Positions 1-8,408 of a stretch of 13,634 bases of DNA are shown here, piece after piece. Position 1 is the first letter of the stretch. Each line of letters opens with the position of its first letter. Source of the DNA: Cudoniella acicularis (lineage: Eukaryota; Ascomycota; Leotiomycetes; Helotiales; Helotiaceae); the NCBI GenBank assembly GCA_013054445.1, contig JAAMPI010001504.1, positions 1 through 13,634 on the forward strand, written 5' to 3'. The notes under the pieces are model-generated. The model searched no databases. It was not told where the DNA came from and saw only the letters and a program-made list of their open reading frames with translations. Made by a program: the position numbers and the translations under genes.

Positions 1-603
1 GGCATCGCTGACGCCCAGTTCTACCCGGTGACGCGTGAGGACCTGCGCGCACGCCTCGTTGACTTGAATCCCAACGACCCCGATGCCCGCGGCCGCGCGG
101 TGCTGGGCGGCGGCGGCGAGATGAACAAGCTCACCAAGGGCGACTTCGGCGGCCACGGCCTGTTCATGACGGCCCCGGACTACGTCAAGGTGCTGCGCTC
201 TCTGCTCGCCCAGGATGGCAAGATCCTCAACCCGGCGACGGTCCATGACATGTTTGAGCACCGCCTGAGCCGGGAAGCCACCGCGGGCTACCAGGCTGCG
301 CTAGCCAGCCCTATGGGCATCTTCTACCGCGTCGGCACCGCGCCCGACTCAAAGGTAGACCATGGGCTGGGCGGCCTGCTCACCCAACAGGACGTCGATG
401 GCTGGTACGGCGAGCGCACGCTCACCTGGGGCGGCGGCTTGACCTTCGCCTGGTTCATCGACCGCAAGAACGACCTGTGCGGCGTCGGCGCTGTCCAGGC
501 CTCACTGCCGATTGACGACGAAGCTGTCAACGCGCTTAAGCAGACCTTCCGCTACGACATCTACCGCAAGCACACCGCGTGGAAGAAGGAACAGGCGTCG
601 TGA
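1..603 (+). CDS. Serine hydrolase, class C beta-lactamase-like esterase/transesterase, C-terminal part (5' end outside window)
   Basis: The reading frame is open from base 1 to a TGA at 601-603 that is followed at once by TAA. About 200 residues are visible, all without introns. The sequence resembles the C-terminal half of the class C beta-lactamase/EstB/LovD-like family, which contains hydrolases and acyltransferases using a Ser-x-x-Lys nucleophile and a Tyr general base. Those catalytic motifs lie upstream and are not in the window. What can be seen is the Gly-rich GGGGEMNK stretch, the segment GHGLFMTAPDYVKVLRSLL that is typical of the family's helical part, and a W-G-G motif in TLTWGGGLTFAW at the place of the third beta-lactamase box. 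The end is hydrophilic, with no targeting signal. GC is far higher than anywhere else in the window and most third positions are G or C. In fungi such enzymes occur singly or in secondary-metabolite clusters; no cluster partner is visible here, so the substrate is unknown. Confidence 0.85.
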   Translation, partial: GIADAQFYPVTREDLRARLVDLNPNDPDARGRAVLGGGGEMNKLTKGDFGGHGLFMTAPDYVKVLRSLLAQDGKILNPATVHDMFEHRLSREATAGYQAALASPMGIFYRVGTAPDSKVDHGLGGLLTQQDVDGWYGERTLTWGGGLTFAWFIDRKNDLCGVGAVQASLPIDDEAVNALKQTFRYDIYRKHTAWKKEQAS

Positions 604-1035
604 TAAAACAAAAATGGAGGAAATCTTTCATCAACTCGTTCGTTCAGTATATATGGCAAACTTACAAACGCTGTCACTGGCTAAATTTCCAATTCAATGT
701 CATGGTATACAAATATATGAACTCAATTAGTTAGGCACTTGTTTAATTTCTCTACTATAGGAATTGACACCTGAAGATATACTCATCTCTTCGGTTATGG
801 CTGGCTGCAAATTATTTTGAACAGTGAGCAGAGAAGGTATAGCACGATGGCATGATTAACGCGAATGGGAATACATTATTGTATCCCTTCTCAACTATTT
901 CGCAAATCCGGATTTGACTTGAGAGTCTAAAGACTTCTTACGCGCAACTTCAGGGCCTATGAACCGTGAGTCATTGTGAGGGAGTGGAAATGATTGTGAC
1001 TTGTTTCCAAATACTTTCAACGGCTATGCATCTAG
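604..1035. other. Intergenic, no gene seen
   Basis: Composition drops abruptly from the GC-rich esterase exon to AT-rich DNA. I find no supported reading frame, tRNA boxes or clear repeat. The 3' UTR and polyadenylation region of the esterase gene must lie in the first part. Confidence 0.5.
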
Positions 1036-1350
1036 ATATTTGAACACACAAGAGAACCTCTTTTTGGCGTAAGGCCTCCGCTATACTCTAAAAACGATGC
1101 GGACAAGTATAGAAAAGCCGATTTCTTAGCTTTGTGTCGCCAAGACTCCAATCCTTGCAGAGAAGTGCAGGCTCGTCTTGTACTAAAACACGTCAGCTAT
1201 CAGCAAGTGAAAGACTGTATCTCTTTCTGCCAAACAAATCATGGTCTTAATTTCAAACCGGACAAGTCTTCGCCTGGGACTCAAACGCTTTTGACTATCA
1301 GGAGCGTGTACTTGCTCCAGCAGTGTCTGGACGTCTACATCTCGCTCTAA
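1036..1350 (+). pseudogene. HET-domain-like N-terminal fragment (remnant)
   Basis: A frame stays open for 105 codons from just after a TAG at 1033-1035 to a TAA at 1348-1350. It has no good ATG. The translation looks coding and resembles the part of fungal HET (heterokaryon incompatibility) proteins that precedes the HET core. The telling pieces are VKDCISFCQTNHG, then KPDKSSPGTQ, then TIRSVYLLQQCLDV. Family members usually have a Cys/His segment at this place, followed by an I-R-x-I-D-V type strand and then the LSYVWG motif. Here the frame stops just where the HET core should begin, and the DNA turns into an A+T island, so the gene looks cut off or decayed. HET proteins trigger cell death on contact with a different allele. 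The match is from memory of the family pattern and is moderate; an unrelated small ORF is possible. Confidence 0.4.
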
Positions 1351-1600
1351 ACTTAATATATACTGGAATAGCTATGATTTCTATAAATATATGTTACTTC
1401 TTAAAATATACTAATATATAAAAATTATATTTTCTTTTTAACTTTTATTAAAGATTAACACTATATAATCTTTATAAATTATATAAAATATTATATAATT
1501 TTAAAAGAAATATACTCTCTTAGAAGTTTAAAAAAAAAAANNACTCTTTCTAATCAAAAAAAAAAAAAACACTTTTAAAAGCAAAGAGAACTTTCCTCTA
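1351..1600. repeat. AT-only island, probable RIP-degraded DNA
   Basis: The stretch is almost entirely A and T, rich in TATA, ATAT and TAAA, with hardly any CpA or TpG left. Runs of A occur on both sides of a gap. This is the usual look of repeats hit by repeat-induced point mutation in ascomycetes. No element family can be recognised. Confidence 0.5.
1541..1542. other. Assembly gap (2 N) between poly-A runs
   Basis: Two undetermined bases lie between a run of A ending at 1540 and ACTCTTTC, with another A run at 1556-1569. The true length of the gap is unknown, so the left end of the window may not be contiguous with the rest. Confidence 0.9.
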
Positions 1601-1874
1601 TAGTTAATAAAGAAAAACCGGAAAGTCAAAATCCAAAAGCCAATGGTGAGAAATCACAAGTAAGAACCAACCAAAAGGGAAAAAAAACGAAGTATTAAAA
1701 TCTTATATTTTCCTTCCACCCCAGAACAAAAAATACAGCAGCCAGCTGTATGTACTATATGTACCCTACAAGTTGTTTACAAGTAACAAGTATGCAGCCA
1801 ACGCCTTTTCGCCCTCGGCCTCCGCGCCCATTTCGCCCCTAACCCCAAATCTACATTTGCGCCCCCGCTTGGTA
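1601..1874. other. 3' flank of the membrane-protein gene, no gene seen
   Basis: A-rich sequence leading into the stop codon of the minus-strand gene. It should contain that gene's 3' UTR. No reading frame is supported. Confidence 0.5.
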
Positions 1875-3696
1875 TCAAAACATCGACCCATGCTGCCGCG
1901 GACTCAACGGCGACGTAATATCACTCTCCCTCCTCGCCCTCTCAAACGGATTCCCGCCCCCACCTTTTCCCCCCGGACTCTCAATCGGACTAAAAAGCTC
2001 CGCACTTATACTACCAGGACTGTCGGGATTCGTGAACGCCGTCCGCGGACTCCCATCCCTCAGGCTCGTTGGACTCTGCATCTCCGTCGTGCCCGCTATC
2101 GACCCTTTTCTGTCATTTGGAAATCCATATCCCGCCGCGTCCCCGCCGTGTAACTCCACAGCTGTGTATTCGCCCCCGGCTGCTAACTCCGTTGGGCTCG
2201 ATATGCCGTGTAATTCCTGTCCTTTCGGTGGTACCTGCGGTGGTTCACGCTCACGCTCGTAGTCGAGGGGGTGATTGCCGTTTTTATATGTAGTTCGCAT
2301 CGAGGAAATGTCGCTTCCCATAATGGTGCCCTTGTTTTCTGTACTCTTGTATCCTCCGTCTATCTCCTTTATCTCCCCTCTCCTGGCTTTTTGTCGTCGG
2401 TTCCGGAAAAATAATCCTGCGAGAGCAGCGAGAATAAGTACGAGAGCGCCAACGCCGATACCGACGCCTACTTTGACGCTGGTACTTGGGGTGGTTGAAG
2501 ATGTAGACGGGGATGAGGAGGTTAGCGGTGAGTTGATGGCATTGCGGAAGAAAGCCGCTTCGGTGTCGGTGCTGTTGGGATTGAGGGCGAAGACCATGCC
2601 GTCGGTGCAGTCGGTAGATTGTTTAGAGAAAAACCCTAGGATAATCAGTTAGTTTCTTTTTTGGCGGAACTTGAAAATTGATATTGTTGAAATTGGGGCG
2701 TTTTGGATGAGATGTGGTGGGGTGAAGTAGGGAATAGAAGACCGATTTATTCTTACATTGAGGTGAGCTAGACGCCACGCCGAAGGTGGCATGTGAAGCC
2801 GTGTTGCCCATATATCCGGAATCGAAACCATTGGAAGATACGCAGGGTGAGTTGAAGGAAGATTGCGTGATAGAATGGTTTCCCGTAGAAAATTCAAAAA
2901 GAATAGTGTCGCCAACATTCGCATTCACGGTGCTGGGTGTGAATGATGGATTTGAACCTGCAGAAATCTGGAAAAATTAAATTGTGAGAAAATTGGACGC
3001 TAGGGTCATTGAGCGCGGCTTACCGTATATGTCGCGGGACCGGAAGAAGTGGCTGTAGATGCGGTACTTGCTGTTGTTGCAGTTGCGGCGGTTATTGATT
3101 CGGCTACCACAGAGATACTTTGTACTTCTTGAACTCCGAATGCTGTTCCTTCAAGTGGATAGGCGTATGCTTGGGCGTTCGTTACCGTTGCAGTAAATAA
3201 CATCGTTGCTGTAGAGGCGGTAGAGCCGTATTGGGTCACGAGAACTGGTGTCGCTTCATAAATAGGTGTGTAACATGTCCCTCCAAAAGCTGGCCGGTCT
3301 GAAGGCGGAGGAACTGTCGGTTGGGCAAATGAGTAACCGCTTCAAATATTTAGCTCTTGTTCAAAAAATCAACCGTAAAACTCACCTCGGACAACATGCT
3401 ATATAATTCGAAGTATACGGTCCAACAGCGGAATAATTAATCGGACAAACCAGAGGATTAAAAGCTGCTTGAGTTACTCCTCCAGCAGATTGTAGAAAGC
3501 TAGTCATAAATTGACTTGGATAACAATCGGTGAAGGTCGTCCCAGAAACCGGAACCGGAACATTCATCCAAATCTGAAACTCCCTGTTCGCCAACATCGT
3601 CAACCTGTTTTCCGTACATGTCGTCGCCGTTGGAATGAAAGTCGTGGTAAGGGCCGGTGTTATCATGGCGGCCGCCGATGATATCGTAGACGACAT
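1875..3696 (-). CDS. Single-pass membrane protein with cupredoxin-like ectodomain (4 exons, 532 aa)
   Basis: Proposed exons on the minus strand are 3696-3386, 3339-3024, 2967-2757 and 2635-1875; the lengths join in frame. Introns start GTGAGT, GTAAGC and GTAAGA; the last has an ACTAAC branch point before CCTAG. Order of parts: residues 1-200, a Ser/Thr-rich ectodomain with LTTTF near the start and a CCPSGY motif made by the first splice; about 205-298, a cupredoxin-like domain (TVNANVGDTILFEF, then NHS around His240, then FFSKQSTDCTDGMVFALN); 315-333, a Ser/Thr/Pro stalk; about 335-356, a membrane helix followed by RNRRQKARR; then a roughly 175-residue cytoplasmic tail with PQVPPKGQELHG and Ser-Pro sites. 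The basic residues after the helix imply an N-out topology. No classical signal peptide is seen after either Met1 or Met11. The cupredoxin part resembles fungal extracellular serine-rich proteins. A cell-surface or sensor role is inference only. Confidence 0.85.
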
Positions 3697-4600
3697 CTTT
3701 GGATGACCTCCAGGTTGACAAAATCAAGCAAAACCCAGAGCAAACTCAAAAAGGGTTTCTGGGGATCGCGGAAATCGTCCAAGCTATATTCTCATCCGCA
3801 GCAGACATCCCGGATCCACATGTGTGCCTTGCATGCTTTATGGCTGGGTTCCAGGTTGCGGCGCAGCCCTCGGCTGCTGTGCCGCTCTCACTGGCTACGA
3901 TTTTGAAGCCCGTGATTCGTTTAAATGAGTACCGTCAGCACGATTACAACGAACCAATCTACAGAGAACAAGAACGAGCTCCCACTGCTGAGTCAATCGC
4001 TCCATTACTCTGGATAAGCTCGGTCCGCATCCCCTATCAACCACTCAACCCCTTCAAACCCAACCACACCGATGCATCATACGAAGATCCTCACTCCTGA
4101 AGGACGTTTCGCGTATGTTGCAGAATTCCTCAAGGAGCAAAGTTACACCCAAGATCTCACAACTCAATGAAAATCACCGTGTCATCTGCCACAAAAAATG
4201 TAACCCGACAACACAGTTCCACGGTACCGAAAGCCATGAAACCACATGGGATCAATGATTAGCAGATTAAAAGACTCCTCCCCACTCCCCAGGACTCAAA
4301 AATTAAACATCTTGCCAACCTTTAACATTTATTCAAGCTTATTTTTAGGTGTCCGATTCGCCTAGAGCTAAAAGTGTTGAGGAATTTTAAGTTGCACGAG
4401 ACCTTGTCCCGGAACTCCACATTATCGTGATAGCTTCAAGGCTCAAGCCAACCACCACAATCAAGGCAAAAATAGATGGCTTGTGCAGCCGAACTTTAAG
4501 CAAGGCCCTTCTGGCGGCCTCATCGCCGCGTGGGGACAGAAAAACGGCCCCTTTTCAGCCCTCCTGTCAGATTGTCTCACTAAAGACTGACTGCATTTAA
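3697..4600. other. Upstream region of the membrane-protein gene, no supported gene
   Basis: The promoter and 5' UTR of the minus-strand gene must lie here. A plus-strand frame at 3699-4100 is open, but its product has no recognisable domain, it starts 3 bp from the opposite gene's ATG, and it would fill that gene's promoter, so I do not call it. A small upstream exon carrying a signal peptide for the minus-strand gene cannot be excluded; none is evident. Confidence 0.4.
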
Positions 4601-4957
4601 ACTTTCAAGCCTTAAACCTGTCACCGAGCTACCTTAGGCGCACGCGCGCGCCTGCTTTGTCTCAACAAACGAGTTGGCGTCGAATCACAAGACGTCCTTC
4701 CATGCTTTGAAGAATTAAGGATCAACGAACTTCTTCACCCGCGCGCCACGTTGCACATCGTGAGATAGTACCTCTTGGCCCCCAAGTGGCTTGTCCGGCC
4801 TCCACCACGGGTATTTTTAGCGATTATTATCTAGTGTCATGCATGTCATACCTCCCAGCCTCTTGAACAAAATAATAGGCAGTCCGCCAAGGTCGGTGAT
4901 TTGTGGAACTGGAGGTTGAGAATGCTGTGCGATAGTTCAGCTGGTGGTGGCCGGGTA

Positions 4958-4970
4958 CCACACGGTGTGG
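4958..4970. repeat. 13-bp palindrome CCACACGGTGTGG
   Basis: The arms CCACAC and GTGTGG are perfectly inverted around a single G. Such a short symmetric site could bind a dimeric regulator, but no gene start is close by. A chance occurrence is possible. Confidence 0.6.
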
Positions 4971-4973
4971 CAC

Positions 4974-4991
4974 TGCTGACAGTGCTGACAG
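4974..4991. repeat. Tandem duplication of TGCTGACAG
   Basis: Two exact 9-bp copies, 4974-4982 and 4983-4991, lie directly next to each other and 3 bp after the CCACACGGTGTGG palindrome. Confidence 0.8.
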
Positions 4992-5741
4992 CAGGTTCCC
5001 GGTTTCCGAGCGTGAAAATGAGGGTCGAAAAAAGTGATAAGAGACTAGTTATTGTGAGTATAGTAATAAAATGAACTTTCCAAGATATTTCCGATGCAAG
5101 AAGTGTCGGGTGATGCCGAGATGGTAGCCCAATTCAGCGGGCTGAGCTTTGAAGCTTTCGGAAACAACTTCCAAGATGAGGACCCACGATCCACTCCCGA
5201 ATTTGTGATGCAATTGATGGAATCGCCAACTGCCAGAACGGAGAGTGGGCTGTGGGGAAGAGAAAAATAAAGAAGACATGGATATCAGCCTTGGCGGAAA
5301 ACAAAAGTGGAATGAGCAGTAAGCACGGTGCCAGGCCAGGTACGCAAGCAAACTTTGGAAATTGTTATTGAAGGGAAGATACAAGTAAGAATTGAGGGCA
5401 TTAAGAGGACCTGGGGGAATCCCGGACTGAACGAAAATTTTCGCAAGAAAAGAGTATAGTAACTGCTCTTCTCAGGAAAATCATAGCCAGCTTATCGTTC
5501 ACAAGCTTACAGCAATGCATATCCAAACGATTTCAACGTGCAACAGTTACAGCGCCAGCCCTCCATCTTTGTCATCGAACTCTCATAGGTAGCTTGAGAA
5601 AGAATGGCGGCGTGGTGAAGATCGGTTGCGAGGGTTTAAGCAACTGTTTTCTTCACATTTTTCGAGGTCATTGCGCAATGATTTCCTCGTTTGAATCTTC
5701 CGAATCAAAATCAACCGATTTCATAAAGACCTAGTCGAGTC

Positions 5742-6603
5742 TCATGGCGGCCTTGTTCGGCACAGCGGGAACATACGCCTAATAGACGCGAAAAGTCCAT
5801 GAACTATTAGTTTTGTAGTCTGGTCAGATGTCTTTGCTAGGCCCGAGGATGAAGTCTGCTCCTTCGAATTAATGCTGGTCGTGTCCAGATCGGAAGAGAA
5901 AATGCTTTCACGAAGACGCTGAAATTGAAATCCGAGCACCGTGCTTTCATTTCGTCCCCCCTGCTCCCAATAATTGTTGAAGGCTGATAGCAAACGTTCT
6001 GCCTCAACTTCAAATATCTCGAAATTAAAGAGCTCAAGTCTTTTGACTTCCAATGGAGACCAGGGCGTTATACGAGGCACGACTTGCCACGCGTCATGCG
6101 AAAGACCATCTTGCCAGTGACGGCGGATATGGATGTATCTTCTGGATTCACACAATCCAACGATAGAGCATATTCCACAAGACCACAGTATATTGTCACA
6201 AAAACCGTTCAGTTTTTCTTGAATATGCTTTTGTTCGTGGGAATACCAATCACTCCGGGATCTGATGACCTACTACAAAGGTGCAGTGGTCCCGTATGTG
6301 GAATGCCTTTTCATGAACATGTAGGTCGATCCTAGATTCAAAGACTTCCGTACAATCCGCAATAAGACATGTGAAGTACTCTGCCCTTCCTTCGTCTACT
6401 GTTGCTGATTTTGGATTGTAGGAAGAGGTTTTAGTTTTGCGCCGACACAAATCTACTAGTGGCATGCCATCGAGGTAGGTGGATACTTTCTCCCACGCTT
6501 GGAGGCAGGATGGTTGTAAAAGAGATCGCCAAGGAGAGTGAATGATTTTGCGTATGACAGAAAAGTTGCAAAAGTTTTGAAGGGGAGAGTCATGTGACCA
6601 GCA
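5742..6603 (-). pseudogene. C2H2 zinc-finger protein, frameshifted remnant
   Basis: Two overlapping minus-strand frames make one protein. The first is open from 6603 to a TGA at 6250-6252. It contains PWRSLLQPSCLQAWEKV and then a complete C2H2 finger encoded at about 6369-6300 (C-x4-C-x3-F-x5-L-x2-H-x4-H). It then begins a second finger with HCTF. The second frame is open from 6269 to 5742 and carries the other half of that finger, SRSDWYSHEQKH, followed by LWSCGIC, HIRRHWQDG and W, an order common in fungal C2H2 proteins. Between them the second frame is preceded by TAG TAG, and there is no room for an intron. The likely cause is one or more small indels near 6270-6277, which also removed the second Cys. 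No in-frame ATG precedes the conserved part in the first frame except one at 6465, inside it. A nucleic-acid-binding or regulatory role would be expected of an intact copy. Confidence 0.7.
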
Positions 6604-6920
6604 TTATCGAGAGTGATTTTTTGGAGTATCCTTCTAGAACTTTTAATACAGAATTAATTAGCGGACATTGATTATATCCAGTAATTCATTAAAAAAACAA
6701 AAATAGGGCTGATCATGTGGTTCAGGCAGCGAGAATAAATCCTTGTTGGGGCTGAAAGCTTGCGTCAGCGAACCACACCTTTGGAGACGATCGCATGCTT
6801 TTTAAGCCTCAGATATCCATCGCCAACACAACAGAAAACGAATTTCACTCCCAAACCCATTATTCAGTTGCGCTTAAGATAAAAAACACTGTTTCGCATC
6901 CTCAACAATCATTAACAACC
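6604..6920. promoter_or_regulatory. Upstream region of the bactofilin-like gene
   Basis: This stretch separates the decayed zinc-finger gene (minus) from the plus-strand start at 6921. It holds an 8-bp perfect inverted repeat, TGTGGTTC at 6716-6723 and GAACCACA at 6770-6777, and an A-rich GATAAAAAA at 6878-6886 about 35 bp before the ATG. The 5' UTR is rich in A and C, as is usual for fungal genes. No function has been shown for these motifs. Confidence 0.4.
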
Positions 6921-7892
6921 ATGGTCCTCATCCCGCACGAAGAAAAGTCCATCAAAGGCCTCGAAGCGGGGTCGCATTCAGCACCAATTTTCAGCCCAGA
7001 AGCCCCGCCACCATACAGCCCAACTGACCCCTCCTCCTCAGCTTCCACCACGTCACGAACAGCATTCAACTCCCTTTACGACACCACACCAGAAGTTGCT
7101 CCCAGCTCAGAAAAACAAACACAGTTGCAAAATGAGCCGAATACCAGAATCCCTGAGAGTAACGCCATTTCTGCGTCCAAAGCCGTGAATCTCACCGGAC
7201 CGCTGCGCATTCTCGGGAAGGTCAGCTCGTCTTCTTCTGTTACGCTTTCAGGCCAGGTTTTCGTTGAAGGGAAGGTGTCATCTTCCTCTTATGTTATTCT
7301 CTCGGATGGCGTGACTGTAGAAGGAAAAATTGATGCTTCTGGGAAGATCGTTTTGAGAAATGGGGTTAGAGTGGACGGGAAGGTTGATGCGAGTGGAAGT
7401 GTTGAGATCATAGGCGAGGCCTACGTGACGGAGAAAATTGATGCGCGTTCGAGTGTTCTTTTGGACGCAAGCGGGTATGGTCAACACATTCAAGTGGGTG
7501 GGAAGGTGGATTGTGGTAGCAGCTGTGAGATTCGAGGGAATGTGGAGATCTCTGGGGACGTTGACGCCAGAGGAAAGGTGAAGATTATTTGTACGGATGG
7601 CACCACGTTTAATTTGGGAGGGAAAATCAAGTCGAACGCTAGTACTAACGTGGAAGGAAATCTCATCGTAAAGTAAGTTTCGTGATTTCATGCTTTCTAC
7701 GGACTTCAAAAATTACGAATGCTAATGCTTTATTGTAGGAAGGATTTTGTCGTTAAGGGGAGTTTGACACTGAATGGGAGATTGCACATCCAAGGGGACC
7801 TTGAGGTCAATGGCTCAGTATCAATGAAAAGGGGGTCAGAGTTGATTGTTGATGGAAAGAGAACCATTCATGGGAGCTTGAAAGATATCTAG
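6921..7892 (+). CDS. Bactofilin-like beta-helix repeat protein with PPPY-containing tail (2 exons, 301 aa)
   Basis: Exons are 6921-7672 and 7739-7892. The 66-bp intron starts GTAAGT, has a GCTAAT branch point and ends TTGTAG; the join keeps the frame. The ATG at 6921 is chosen because its context ACAACCATGG is excellent; an upstream in-frame ATG at 6795 lies in 5'-UTR-like sequence. Residues 1-85 form a Pro/Ser/Thr-rich disordered tail with PPPYSPTDP, a possible WW-domain ligand. From about residue 90 to the end there are about eleven rungs, mostly of exactly 18 residues, each beginning G-K-[VI] with small residues and alternating Val/Ile/Leu. Examples are GKIDASGKIVLRNGVRVD and GKVDASGSVEIIGEAYVT. 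This is the pattern of bactofilins, right-handed beta-helix proteins that polymerise into filaments in bacteria. Two rungs carry 4-5 extra residues. There is no signal peptide or membrane helix, so it should be cytosolic. Whether the fungal protein polymerises is unknown. Confidence 0.85.
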
Positions 7893-8408
7893 GAATTTCC
7901 GGGTTGAAACCCTTGGTGCAGAATATGGAGGAAATATAGATCGGTATTGTTGGGCTTGGAATTCTTTTGACAACGTTGGCGCTTCGGTTTTGGAAACGCG
8001 AAATTTCCAATCAGCAACAAATTTAATCTTTAAAGTGTATTCTGCTTAATGCCATAAAATTGTTTGAGTTGCACAAAAAGGGGATATGTAATGGTGAAAT
8101 GCGTTGCTGGCTTTTTGCTCTACCGTCCAAGCCACCCAACAATACATTGTTGCAAATGGCCCTCATAATGAAAGAGAAATCTATTCAACAAACAAAACTG
8201 ATGAAGTTGAAAGTTTTGTTGCACTCAGCACATCATTATATATGCTAGCGTTCTCACTTACCTTTAAATAGTAAGGCGGTGAAGGTCAGTCCCCAGTAGC
8301 CGAGGCTAGTATATCTCAATGACAGGGAAATTGACTCGTCCCCCACCCCTCACTCTTGCCTCATTACCATTTATAGTTTGCATTAAGCAAAATTTAGTCA
8401 ATAAAAAA
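7893..8408. other. Intergenic, no gene seen
   Basis: This stretch holds the 3' UTR of the bactofilin-like gene and the 5' flank of the tRNA. The short frame at 8060-8248 has no recognisable product. Confidence 0.5.

Larger units (their letters stand above)
4601..5741. other. Intergenic, no supported gene
   Basis: I see no convincing coding frame. The 111-codon minus-strand frame at 5049-5384 is low in complexity and matches nothing I know. Two short symmetric elements at 4958-4991 are listed separately. Confidence 0.4.

Noticed and set aside
1773..2652. Several plus-strand frames of 70-130 codons
   Set aside because: They are shadows of the large minus-strand exon at 1875-2635, whose product has a clear membrane helix and tail.
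3699..4100. Plus-strand 133-codon frame
   Set aside because: It starts 3 bp from the opposite gene's ATG, lies in that gene's promoter, and has no recognisable domain.
5049..5384. Minus-strand 111-codon frame
   Set aside because: Biased, low-complexity product with no domain, no splice-linked partner and no known family.
6716..6777. TGTGGTTC/GAACCACA inverted repeat as the ends of a small transposon
   Set aside because: Only 8 bp long with 46 bp between; no target-site duplication is visible.
6795..6920. Upstream in-frame ATG of the bactofilin-like gene
   Set aside because: The 42 added residues read like translated leader sequence; the ATG at 6921 has the ideal context and begins a typical Pro-rich tail.
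7278..7709. Minus-strand 143-codon frame
   Set aside because: Antisense shadow of the regular beta-helix repeat; the repeat structure itself keeps the opposite frame open.
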